Under the pieces are notes generated by a model. That model made no database searches. It saw only the letters and a program-made list of their open reading frames with translations, and was not told where the DNA came from. A program made the position numbers and the translations under genes. From a virus: DNA of 56,805 nucleotides. The stretch spans positions 1-56,805 of IMG/VR virus record IMGVR_UViG_3300046474_000372; one strand, written 5' to 3'. This document shows positions 7,352-14,351 of the stretch, piece after piece. Within the stretch, counting starts at the first letter, position 1. Each line of letters starts with the position of its first letter.

Positions 7352-7774
7352 TTACGATACTTTGATTGTAAGATGAGCAGTTTGCGTTGAACTTGCTGCA
7401 ACAACGTCAAGTACGAAACCAATAACTGGATCAGTTGTACCATTCGCAAGTGCGATCTGACCAGACTTAGCAGTTACAGGTGAACCAGGAGCATATGCGC
7501 CTGCGGCATAGTTAGAGATACTTGCAATGAAGTTACCCCAAAGAACAACTGCCTTACCTGCGTACTGAGCTGAACTACTGTCGCCATTACCGACGATTAC
7601 TAGGCCTACTGCATTGCTTGCGGTTGCGCCGGATTTGTCGATGGTGTTGTCTGCCTGTTTGGCAATCCAGTCGCCATTCTGCAGAGTTGAACCTGACTTA
7701 ATCGGCTCGACACGCTCTAGAGAACCATCATACGGCCAGCCACGGATGATCTCTGCGTTACGTTCCATTAACAT
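7352..7774 (-). CDS. Head decoration protein
   Basis: A 140-aa, small-residue-rich beta protein. The C-terminal half ('GAYAPGSPVTAKSGQIALA...PVIGFVLDVVAAS') resembles capsid decoration/stabilisation proteins with a beta-tulip or beta-barrel fold. It lies directly upstream of the capsid gene in one transcript. Start at 7774 (MLMERN); the internal Met at 7768 is an alternative. Expressed from a late promoter 86 nt upstream through a leader hairpin. Confidence 0.7.
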   Translation of the reverse strand: MLMERNAEIIRGWPYDGSLERVEPIKSGSTLQNGDWIAKQADNTIDKSGATASNAVGLVIVGNGDSSSAQYAGKAVVLWGNFIASISNYAAGAYAPGSPVTAKSGQIALANGTTDPVIGFVLDVVAASSTQTAHLTIKVS

Positions 7775-7810
7775 ATTTATTTCCTTGTATATGTTCTATT
7801 TTTAAAAGAA

Positions 7811-7835
7811 CCGAGTAAAGACTATATCTACTCGG
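7811..7835 (-). promoter_or_regulatory. Leader hairpin with U-run upstream of decoration/capsid genes
   Basis: Minus-strand RNA forms CCGAGUA-(GAUAUAGUCUU)-UACUCGG, a 7-bp stem followed by UUCUUUU. It sits between the late promoter (7860) and the ribosome site of the decoration gene, so it would act either as an attenuator or as a stable 5' structure. Confidence 0.5.
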
Positions 7836-7859
7836 CTCAAAATTCTTTCACAACATTCC

Positions 7860-7866
7860 TATTTTA
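7860..7866 (-). promoter_or_regulatory. Late promoter motif TTAAAATA, capsid operon
   Basis: Minus strand reads CGCAT-TAAAATA-GGAAT in the intergenic gap between the glycine-zipper gene (ends 7897) and the decoration gene (starts 7774). Confidence 0.55.
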
Positions 7867-7896
7867 ATGCGGAAAAATAGTAGTGTGGGAATTTGG

Positions 7897-8154
7897 TTAT
7901 TTTTTATCGTTGCGATGCTTAATTTTTGAATAAAGCTTACCGCCAGCAAGACCGCCTAAATATCCGCCGACGCCTGCACCGACAACAGCTCCGACAGGAC
8001 CAGCAACACTACCTGCTGCACCGCCAAGTCCTAATCCAATACCGCCAGTAATAGTACCAGCTACAGTACCTCCCAACTTGTCGCCCTTCTTAGCACCGCG
8101 GTATCCGCCAATTACGTTAGTAATTGCAATTTTCTCTAGATATTTATTTCCCAT
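7897..8154 (-). CDS. NKYLEKIA-tagged glycine-zipper protein
   Basis: An 85-aa protein starting MGNKYLEKIAITN, the shared head-region tag. Residues ~27-75 form a long GxxxG-type glycine zipper ('GGTVAGTITGGIGLGLGGAA') and it ends basic (K-H-R-N-D-K-K). Glycine zippers insert into or span membranes. The tag and the location beside the capsid genes lead me to infer an internal head protein, perhaps ejected to help DNA cross the host envelope. Confidence 0.65.
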   Translation of the reverse strand: MGNKYLEKIAITNVIGGYRGAKKGDKLGGTVAGTITGGIGLGLGGAAGSVAGPVGAVVGAGVGGYLGGLAGGKLYSKIKHRNDKK

Positions 8155-8159
8155 GATTA

Positions 8160-8759
8160 TTAGCTCAGCATGAATTCAAGAAGCGGATCAGTCTTAGGAC
8201 GAGCCATACCTACACCATTGCCCATGCCCCAAGGTTCATCCATTGCTGAAGCAACTTTCTGAAGAACTGCTGGAGATACTTTTTGGAGTTGCTCTAGATC
8301 TTCTTGTGTAAACTGTGCTGCAGAAGCAAGCTTAGAAAGTTGCTCTGGAATCTCTATAGGCTGTTTGGTGGCTTCGATAAGTTCAGCTTGATGTTCGGAA
8401 GCTTGTTTCTCAATCTCAGCCTTTAGGCCTTCGATTTGAGCTTCTAGAGCATCAATGTATTCAGCTGTCTTGTTTAGAAGTTCAACTGTGGGATCTTCGT
8501 CAATTTCAAGAACGAAATTGGAGAGTTCAGCAACGTTAATGTTTGCTGCTTTAACAAGCTTTACAGCTTCTTCGTGATCAACGCCCTTCATGGCTAGAGC
8601 TGAAGTAGCCTCTTTTTCCATGATATGTTGAGCTACTTGATAACGAGCATCTGCATCGCTAAAACCAGCTTGCTTAAGGTGTTCGATTGCGACAGCTTCA
8701 GGAGTTGCCAGACGAACTGTTTCAGCGTGGTCTTTAAGGATTGTTGATAGTTTAGTCAT
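8160..8759 (-). CDS. Helical head-region protein with two FDxAVxxVKxA modules
   Basis: A 199-aa, acidic, alpha-helical protein. Residues ~24-50 ('IEHLKQAGFSDADARYQVAQ') and ~56-72 ('MKGVDHEEAVKLVKAAN') match a two-helix module repeated in the scaffold-like protein at 10036 and elsewhere. A coiled-coil-like segment ('YIDALEAQIEGLKAEIEKQA') follows. Several K-(E/Q/V)-A-(S/T) sequences occur. It lies 5 nt from the next gene and overlaps the previous one by 8 nt, so it belongs to the head operon. A core or scaffold accessory role is inferred. Confidence 0.6.
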   Translation of the reverse strand: MTKLSTILKDHAETVRLATPEAVAIEHLKQAGFSDADARYQVAQHIMEKEATSALAMKGVDHEEAVKLVKAANINVAELSNFVLEIDEDPTVELLNKTAEYIDALEAQIEGLKAEIEKQASEHQAELIEATKQPIEIPEQLSKLASAAQFTQEDLEQLQKVSPAVLQKVASAMDEPWGMGNGVGMARPKTDPLLEFMLS

Positions 8760-9243
8760 TTTGTTTACGTCTTTTCTCGATTACGCTTTTAGCGTGGTTG
8801 TGTCTGAAGTTATCAGCGTAAGCTGCGCCTGGAATAATACCTACTGCAGCTCCAGCAACTCCACCCATAGCTCTACCTGTATTTTGGGTTTTCTGTTTAA
8901 TCATGTCGTGAGCATACACTGCAAAGCCTTTTGCCTCACGTTCCGGAGTTTTACCACCTGCCATAAGAGTTCTATACGCCTCTGCACCGAACTTCTTACC
9001 TTGCTTGGCACCAATCTTTGCTCCGATTTTACTACCAAGCGTTGCTCCCGCATGATGTCCTAATCCAGCACCTAAGCCTACTACACCTATACCTAGAAGG
9101 CTTTTTCCAAAATTTTTAAGACTTGCACCACCAGCAGTGGCGTATTCTACGTCGTAGTCTCTCCTTTCTTTTCCGGACAGAGTCTTTTTATACTCTTTAC
9201 TCGGAAATAGAGAAGCAACTTTCTCTAGGTATTTATTGGACAT
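8752..9243 (-). CDS. NKYLEKIA-tagged glycine-zipper protein
   Basis: A 163-aa protein starting MSNKYLEKVASLFPS. It contains two Gly/Ala-rich hydrophobic regions (~residues 48-75 with 'LLGIGVVGLGAGLGHHAG', and ~127-143 'GGVAGAAVGIIPGAA') in a strongly basic background. It overlaps its upstream neighbour by 11 nt and its downstream neighbour by 8 nt. As for the other tagged proteins, an internal, ejected, membrane-interacting role is inferred from the tag and composition. Confidence 0.65.
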   Translation of the reverse strand: MSNKYLEKVASLFPSKEYKKTLSGKERRDYDVEYATAGGASLKNFGKSLLGIGVVGLGAGLGHHAGATLGSKIGAKIGAKQGKKFGAEAYRTLMAGGKTPEREAKGFAVYAHDMIKQKTQNTGRAMGGVAGAAVGIIPGAAYADNFRHNHAKSVIEKRRKQND

Positions 9244-9658
9244 GTTTGTTAATCTGTTTATTTAGTTTAACACCGGCATAATCTGCCGCTAGTCCAGCTG
9301 CCCCGCTCAATGCCATAATTTTAGCATTGTGGAACTTAGCTCCTTGACCAAACATTTTCGGTGCCGAGTTCATGGCTTTATGGGCAGCGAAGCCGGTTGC
9401 TGTACCTAGCCCTGCAATGACACCAGTATTGATCAATTCTTGTTTATGCGTTAAATCTTGCGCAGCTTTATGCAACGCTCTGGCAAAGAGAGACTTCGCT
9501 CCTCTGACCAGTTTTGAACCCGGAGCCGTGATTGGCGCAGGCTCTTTTACCTTCCCTAGGCTTACATCTTGCTTGACAGTCATACTAGCCGATTTGATTC
9601 GACCTTGACTATCTACATCAAAATTCAGACTAGCGATTTTTTCAAGATATTTATTCAT
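9233..9658 (-). CDS. NKYLEKIA-tagged basic protein
   Basis: A 141-aa protein starting MNKYLEKIASLNFD, then a polar linker and a basic region ('SKLVRGAKSLFARALHKAAQ'). Hydrophobic Ala/Gly helices lie at ~residues 80-95 and ~117-125. No enzyme motif. It is the first gene after a strong terminator, and the genes down to 7897 are tightly packed after it; no TAAAATA motif was seen just upstream, so its promoter is unclear. Confidence 0.65.
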   Translation of the reverse strand: MNKYLEKIASLNFDVDSQGRIKSASMTVKQDVSLGKVKEPAPITAPGSKLVRGAKSLFARALHKAAQDLTHKQELINTGVIAGLGTATGFAAHKAMNSAPKMFGQGAKFHNAKIMALSGAAGLAADYAGVKLNKQINKHVQ

Positions 9659-9670
9659 AGCCTAATATGC

Positions 9671-9705
9671 AAAAACCCCTCTACATCGAGGATACAGAGG
9701 GGTTT
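9671..9705 (-). terminator. Strong minus-strand terminator after the frameshift gene
   Basis: Minus strand: AAACCCCTCT...AGAGGGGTTT, a 10-bp perfect stem with a 13-nt loop followed by TT. It lies between the stop at 9722 and the start at 9658. Confidence 0.85.
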
Positions 9706-9721
9706 GTTCTTTATAAAAAAT

Positions 9722-10018
9722 TTACGCTAGTTCAGCGGCTTTCTTTTCTACTAGATCAACAGCGTTATCAAAGTCAACACCAGCTTCGACTAGAAGTCCG
9801 ACAGCGGCTTGTTTCTCTTGATCTTTGCTCTTACCTTTTGCGGCCAACACGCCCATACCAGCACCAACTGCTGCTGCACCTGCTACGCCTGCAGCAACTC
9901 TGGTCTTATTAAGTGAACGGGTTTCGCCAAGAATATTCTTTGTTGCGCCACCCGTACCTGGGATACGTGTTACCTTAGGAGCTAACGAAGTGCCTGCTAC
10001 TTTACCTGCCAGTTGCAA
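9722..10018 (-). CDS. -1 frame extension of the scaffold-like protein (or separate TTG-start protein)
   Basis: A 98-aa frame with no ATG; the only start is TTG at 10018 with a weak AGAAG site. The frame is open upstream to beyond the slippery sequence at 10045-10051, so a -1 ribosomal frameshift in the 10036-10896 gene would produce a 391-aa fusion. Content supports this: a Gly/Ala hydrophobic helix ('RVAAGVAGAAAVGAGMGVLA') and then a final copy of the FDxAVxxVKxA module ('LLVEAGVDFDNAVDLVEKKA') whose relatives end the upstream protein. Whether an independent protein is also made cannot be told. Confidence 0.7.
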   Translation of the reverse strand: MQLAGKVAGTSLAPKVTRIPGTGGATKNILGETRSLNKTRVAAGVAGAAAVGAGMGVLAAKGKSKDQEKQAAVGLLVEAGVDFDNAVDLVEKKAAELA

Positions 10019-10051
10019 GACACCCGCTTCTTTCGTTAGCCCAGCTTTTTT
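9981..10051 (-). promoter_or_regulatory. Predicted -1 programmed frameshift signal
   Basis: On the minus strand the last sense codons before the stop read GTA-AAA-AAG-CTG-GGC-TAA, giving the heptamer A_AAA_AAG (10051-10045) in the correct zero-frame phase, as in E. coli dnaX. Four nucleotides later GCTAACGAA (10040-10032) can pair with TTCGTTAGC (9989-9981): a 9-bp stem, extendable by a G-U and a G-C pair, enclosing a 42-nt loop. Slipping bypasses the zero-frame stop at 10036 and enters the long -1 frame. Confidence 0.75.
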
Positions 10052-10896
10052 ACCAAGTTTACTGCCGTTTCAAAATCGAAACCAGCACCGATGAAGTGCG
10101 AAAGAGCAGCTTGCTTAATTTGTGAAGCTTCTTCACGTTCGATCTCAGCAGCAGCTTCCTTGACCATGTTTACTGCGTCTTCGAAGTCGAAGCCTTGGCC
10201 TACGAGTTCTGAAACTGCAGCAGCCTTTTCTTGGCCAGCCGTTACCCAACCACCAGTTTGAACTTGGTTAGGAGCTTGATCATTGATAGCGCCTTCGTCT
10301 TTAGCAACGCCAGGAGCAGGGTTTTGATCAACGGGAGCAGCGCCGCGAGCCATTGCGTCAGCAACGATTGCGTCGAAAATTTGGTTGATAGTACCGCCAT
10401 TGCCCTTACCGTCTGTGCCGGGTTGGTTCTGAATGACAGCATCTTGTTCAGCTACTTGAGCTGCAAGATCAATTTGAGTCTTGTTGGGTACAGCATTGCC
10501 AATACCATTCATGGTATTTTGGTCACCTACTGAAGCCAGCTTCTCAAGAAGAGCTTCGGCTAGTGCCTTGCCTGCGTCAGCAGCTTGTTTGTTCATAGTA
10601 TCCTCTGGTTTTACTTGATCAAGTTTAATGGATGCAACTTTTTGCATTACTTCTTTTGCTAAGTCAGCGCCTTTAGCCGCAGCTTCTTTGACACGTTCAT
10701 CAGCATCGTTCTTCTCTTTAGCGTCCTTGACTTCTTCCTTAGCTTCCTTTACATCTTTGTCAGCTTTGTCGATAGCCTTTTCAGCCTTATCTTCATCTTT
10801 CTTTTCTTCTTTCTCTGTATCTTCACTAGCTACTTTATGTAGACCAGCTTCAGTTTCCAGATCTTTAAGAAGACCGTCTAGAGTGAAACTCATCAT
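10036..10896 (-). CDS. Scaffold/core-like acidic protein, zero-frame product
   Basis: A 286-aa protein. Residues 25-80 are an extremely charged helix (repeated K, E, D, A), then a Gln/Asn/Gly-rich middle, and two C-terminal modules: residues ~226-247 ('VSELVGQGFDFEDAVNMVKE') and ~262-284 ('ALSHFIGAGFDFETAVNLVK'). Many K-(E/Q/V/L)-A-(S/A) sites punctuate it (HKVASE, QKVASI, NKQAAD, EKLASV). Start at the first of two Met codons, 8 nt after AAGGA. Location just after the protease and before decoration/capsid genes, and the acidic helical composition, fit a scaffold or prohead core protein. The 3' end carries the frameshift signal. Confidence 0.65.
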   Translation of the reverse strand: MMSFTLDGLLKDLETEAGLHKVASEDTEKEEKKDEDKAEKAIDKADKDVKEAKEEVKDAKEKNDADERVKEAAAKGADLAKEVMQKVASIKLDQVKPEDTMNKQAADAGKALAEALLEKLASVGDQNTMNGIGNAVPNKTQIDLAAQVAEQDAVIQNQPGTDGKGNGGTINQIFDAIVADAMARGAAPVDQNPAPGVAKDEGAINDQAPNQVQTGGWVTAGQEKAAAVSELVGQGFDFEDAVNMVKEAAAEIEREEASQIKQAALSHFIGAGFDFETAVNLVKKLG

Positions 10897-10917
10897 GACT
10901 AATATCCTTTTTAACGA

Positions 10918-10936
10918 GGCTACGTGGATTGTAGCC
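10918..10936 (-). other. Intergenic hairpin between protease and scaffold-like gene
   Basis: GGCTAC-GTGGATT-GTAGCC, 6 bp (7 with A-T). No U-run follows on the minus strand, so it may be an RNA processing or stability element rather than a terminator. Confidence 0.35.
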
Positions 10937-10952
10937 TTTTGAAAATCTTAGG

Positions 10953-12467
10953 TCAATTCTTTTTCTTCTGAACCAACTTAAGCATCGCTGTTTTTGCGAG
11001 TTTGTAAGTTAGCTTATAGTCAGAAGCAGATTTAACTAAAACTATTTTAACACCATCTGAAGTCTTGTTCAATTCTTGTTCTTTCATTTTACGTTCGATA
11101 ACTTGCGTAATATACCACTTTGCTGCGAGGGCAGCGCCACCGATGGCAGCAATGGCAGAAAGAACCTTCATTAGACCTGACTTGTTCTCTTCTTCTGACT
11201 TCAGGTTTTGTTCACGGAACTTCTCATACATAGTAGGTTCAATGTGTGGGCCATTGCCTACATAACCTACATTAGTTCCTTGCATAAATCCATAAGTCGA
11301 AGCTTGTTTGTTCAACGATACACGCTCTTCCACATACTGAGGTAGATACGAGGAATCCTGCATATGAGGAAGCATAGCGTGAACGATACCGATATTTGGT
11401 TCTGTTATTTCGCCAAAATCACGGTCGAATTCGGGGAGTGAGCTAATACCAGCACGGTCAAAGTACGCAGCAGCCATTGGGCCAATACCACGTCCCTCTT
11501 CACCCATTAGTTTACGTCCAATTAGTTCAGCAAGAAAACCAATCGAAGGGCTAATACCAAGATGAGCAAAGGTACTAAAAGTTTCATTAAGCTTATAATT
11601 TCGGAGAACGTCAATGACGTCACCTTGCGGATCACTAACTCGTGATACAAGATTATCAAGACTAGGATCGATAGATACAACATCGCCGTCAATCTCCTTC
11701 GTTAATTCTGAAAGCTTTTTGAGAGTAGCGCTCTTTTGAAGAGGCAGATCGTTAAGACCAGCCATGAGTGCTTCATCAACAGATCCAACAACTGCGCTTT
11801 CAGATGCTATTTTTTGTAGAACGGCGCTAGTTACGTCAGCTGGACGAAACACAATAGAAATGTCGAAAAATCGTAATGGAGCCAGGTTTAGAGCCATGAC
11901 CTTACGACCATCAGGGAATACCTTACCAAGCTGTTCGCTCAAGTGTTCACAATACTGTTCACGAGTCTTTGCCTTGTTACCGCAAATAGAGCATACGTCG
12001 AATGGAGTACGGCAAGCCATTGAAGTCTTAGGCCAGTCCCCGCTCTCGATACGATCAACGATGTCAGGGGCTTTGTCATTCCATAGTTCAGCGATAAGTT
12101 CAACACGGTGCATTCTATCGTTATAGACAGAGTACACAACTTGACCTATGGCGATTTCTGGATTTTTGTTTACGTGGTTACGGAAAATATGGGCAGGAGC
12201 CGTCTCAAAGGTATTGTGATAATCAATGAGGTTGCTTTCTGGAAAGTAGTCGGCATTACGATTGGCACCGTAATACTCTCCTGCGCCCATAGCAAGAATG
12301 TGAAGATACGTCTTACCCTGTACTGGGGTAATTTTGGAAGCGAATTCTTGGATGCGAGAATCCGTAGCCTGTTTGATAAGACTGCCTGTAAGATCCTTAG
12401 GATCGAGAATAGTTACCTGTGGTTCGTCACGGTAAAAAGAAGACGTATCGATTAGTTTTGTTAGCAT
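10953..12467 (-). CDS. Prohead (head maturation) protease with C-terminal extension
   Basis: A 504-aa protein. Residues ~50-215 have the layout of the T4 gp21/HK97 prohead protease fold: H98 in 'HIFRNHVNKNPEIAIGQV', S149 in 'GDWPKTSMACRTPFDVC' and 'FFDISIVFRPADVTS' (201-213), typical of the family's 'F-D-I-S-x-V-x-x-P-A' strand. H98 and S149 are the likely catalytic pair. A Cys cluster follows the serine (C159-x2-C162, C173), possibly binding zinc, which is unusual. 'LQKIAS' at 217-222 right after the core could be an autocleavage site. Residues ~435-455 form a hydrophobic helix. It processes scaffold and tagged internal proteins in the prohead by family analogy. Confidence 0.75.
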   Translation of the reverse strand: MLTKLIDTSSFYRDEPQVTILDPKDLTGSLIKQATDSRIQEFASKITPVQGKTYLHILAMGAGEYYGANRNADYFPESNLIDYHNTFETAPAHIFRNHVNKNPEIAIGQVVYSVYNDRMHRVELIAELWNDKAPDIVDRIESGDWPKTSMACRTPFDVCSICGNKAKTREQYCEHLSEQLGKVFPDGRKVMALNLAPLRFFDISIVFRPADVTSAVLQKIASESAVVGSVDEALMAGLNDLPLQKSATLKKLSELTKEIDGDVVSIDPSLDNLVSRVSDPQGDVIDVLRNYKLNETFSTFAHLGISPSIGFLAELIGRKLMGEEGRGIGPMAAAYFDRAGISSLPEFDRDFGEITEPNIGIVHAMLPHMQDSSYLPQYVEERVSLNKQASTYGFMQGTNVGYVGNGPHIEPTMYEKFREQNLKSEEENKSGLMKVLSAIAAIGGAALAAKWYITQVIERKMKEQELNKTSDGVKIVLVKSASDYKLTYKLAKTAMLKLVQKKKN

Positions 12468-12472
12468 AATTC

Positions 12473-12479
12473 TATTTTA
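12473..12479 (-). promoter_or_regulatory. Late promoter motif GTAAAATA, 5 nt before protease ATG
   Basis: Minus strand reads CCTG-TAAAATA-GAATT-ATG. If this is a -10 element the protease mRNA would be leaderless. Confidence 0.5.
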
Positions 12480-12491
12480 CAGGCAGTGCGT

Positions 12492-13022
12492 TTAATTACG
12501 AATGTATTTGTTATAACCGTGTTCTAATACTGTCCCTACTGCTGCTCCAGCGACACCGCCAACGATAGTGTTCTTAACGCCTCTAAGACCAACTCCAACT
12601 AAAGATTCATTATTTTTACGAGTAGTCTTATTGACGCCCTCTAACGCACCTGCTGCCGTACCTACTGAAACAATGGGGCGCTGTTTTGCAAAATGCAACG
12701 CATCTCTAGCAGCTCGTGCAACGCTGGCTTGTTTTTCTTGAGAAGGAGTAAGTTTAAGGTTTACAGTTACCTTAGGTTTCTTTTTCAGCGCTTCTGAGAT
12801 ACCCTTAAGTTCATTCAAAGACTGAGCTTCTATTACACTGCGATGTTTATTATCTTGCTTATTCTCTAGACTATTTGCATAATTAGCAGCACCAAGAGTA
12901 AGACCAGTAGCAGACATGCCTAGACCAATTTTTGAAGTGGTAGAGCTTCTGTTCCAACCTTTTGCGAAGCTCTTTCCGAAATTGGAGATAGAGGCGATTT
13001 TTTCTAGGTACTTATTTTCCAT
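12492..13022 (-). CDS. NKYLEKIA-tagged basic internal-protein candidate
   Basis: A 176-aa protein starting MENKYLEKIASISNFG. It is basic, with Gly/Ala helices ('SKIGLGMSATGLTLGAANY' at ~31-49 and 'NTIVGGVAGAAVGTVLEHG' near the C-terminus) and an 'EKQASVARAAR' segment. It overlaps the upstream ADP-ribosyltransferase-like gene by 11 nt. Inferred to be packaged in the head; no enzymatic motif. Confidence 0.65.
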   Translation of the reverse strand: MENKYLEKIASISNFGKSFAKGWNRSSTTSKIGLGMSATGLTLGAANYANSLENKQDNKHRSVIEAQSLNELKGISEALKKKPKVTVNLKLTPSQEKQASVARAARDALHFAKQRPIVSVGTAAGALEGVNKTTRKNNESLVGVGLRGVKNTIVGGVAGAAVGTVLEHGYNKYIRN

Positions 13023-13794
13023 GTTTTTTAAATTGGTTAGCGGCGTAGGCTAAACCTCCACCGATCATTGCAGCGCCCATTGCAGCCTTACCAGTACCCT
13101 TCAAGAAACGTTTAGTATTCGCTTTCGCAAATTCTCTAATTTCACCAAGAGAATTCTTCTGATACGCCTTAGAACCCTCCATATACTTGTTTGAAACGTT
13201 GCCTTTATTGGTAAAGACTTCTTTTTCAAGTGTTGAGTATATAGTGCGCTTCTGTTGAGTTTTTGCAAACTTGGGAGAGAAGGCGTCTTCGTTTACCGTT
13301 TTGAAACTTGTTTTTACTTCAGGGTTCCGTACCTTACGAAATTCGTCTTTTTTCCAAGTAGGAGCGTTGATATTAATTACACCCTTAGAACTTTCTTTAC
13401 CAGGAATAGCATCTTTAAGACGTCCCACCATATCGTGTATGTTAAAAGTACCATTCTCAATACGTGATGCTTGATTCGCATAGCTGTGTGCTTGCATTTT
13501 ACTTCTAGTCATAAACGTTAAGTTGTCTGACTTTAAATTTTGGCCTGTCGCATCTTGAGCGATATCGATAATACCTTTCTTCGCTCTTGGTTTAAGACCG
13601 TCTTTAAGAATTTGTTCTTTATTAGCAGCAGAGGTTCCGTGGTAAAGAGTCTCACGGCCAGTTATATGGCCACCGTGGTACTGCTTATTAACTACAGACG
13701 CACCGAGAACAGCAGCTCCACCACCAGCTGCTGTTTTCTGCTTTTTAGAAAAATGCTCTTTATCAGCGGCTATTTTTTCTAAATACTTATTCAT
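13012..13794 (-). CDS. NKYLEKIA-tagged putative ADP-ribosyltransferase
   Basis: A 260-aa protein. Residues 1-10 are the tag MNKYLEKIAA. Residues ~49-70 ('ETLYHGTSAANKEQILKDGL') match the first conserved block of ADP-ribosyltransferase folds (H52 of Y-H-G-T), and 'LTFMTRSKMQAHSYANQA' (~92-109, Y105) matches the second block, as in H-Y-type enzymes. A third catalytic residue (Glu) cannot be assigned by eye. The C-terminus has a Gly/Ala hydrophobic helix. T4 packages an ADP-ribosyltransferase (Alt) by an N-terminal capsid-targeting peptide, so an Alt-like injected enzyme acting on host proteins is the working inference. Homology is moderate and needs profile searching. Confidence 0.6.
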   Translation of the reverse strand: MNKYLEKIAADKEHFSKKQKTAAGGGAAVLGASVVNKQYHGGHITGRETLYHGTSAANKEQILKDGLKPRAKKGIIDIAQDATGQNLKSDNLTFMTRSKMQAHSYANQASRIENGTFNIHDMVGRLKDAIPGKESSKGVININAPTWKKDEFRKVRNPEVKTSFKTVNEDAFSPKFAKTQQKRTIYSTLEKEVFTNKGNVSNKYMEGSKAYQKNSLGEIREFAKANTKRFLKGTGKAAMGAAMIGGGLAYAANQFKKHGK

Positions 13795-13796
13795 GT

Positions 13797-14324
13797 TTAT
13801 ACAAACGACTTAGGTGAGAATGAAGTGTTATCTTTCCAACGACCTTCTAGATCCGTAAGGCTCTTGATAGTCATAATATCTACGCCATCGCCGTGAACGG
13901 CATTGGTGAGAACAGATTGTAGCAGATTCGGATCAGTTGCAACCATAGGTGCAAATTGATAAATCGTGTTAGCATAATTTTCAACCTTGGCACGAGGCGC
14001 AGATTGAAGAATATGTGAGCTATTAATTGCTTGGTGTAGGGATTGTAGAAAACGATTGTAGCGGAAATGGTCAACTACGTACTTACCTGTATTAGCCAAC
14101 ATCCAAAGCCCGCCGCCTACTGCGAGACCACCAGTTGCTTTACCAGCCTCACGAAAGAAACTTTGTGCAACTTCGTGTTTTGGATCAAATACATTCTTGT
14201 CTGTTTTATCAGCAGCTTCTTTTTCTAGCAATACTTGTGTAACGAAACCCGCTACAAATTGCTCAGCTAGATCTTCGTCTCCAGCAAACTTCTCAAGACC
14301 CAGTTGTTTAACTTCGTTTAACAT
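13797..14324 (-). CDS. Head-region protein with divergent tag
   Basis: A 175-aa protein starting MLNEVKQLGLEKFAGDED, a loose variant of the tag (LEKFA for LEKIA). A hydrophobic segment lies near residues 62-80 ('GGLAVGGGLWMLANTGKYVV'). It also contains 'LLEKEAADK', one of the recurring K-E-A sites. It lies 2 nt from the downstream ADP-ribosyltransferase-like gene, so it is in the same operon. An internal virion protein is inferred. Confidence 0.55.
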   Translation of the reverse strand: MLNEVKQLGLEKFAGDEDLAEQFVAGFVTQVLLEKEAADKTDKNVFDPKHEVAQSFFREAGKATGGLAVGGGLWMLANTGKYVVDHFRYNRFLQSLHQAINSSHILQSAPRAKVENYANTIYQFAPMVATDPNLLQSVLTNAVHGDGVDIMTIKSLTDLEGRWKDNTSFSPKSFV

Positions 14325-14351
14325 TTTATGTTGTTCCTTTAATCAATCTTA

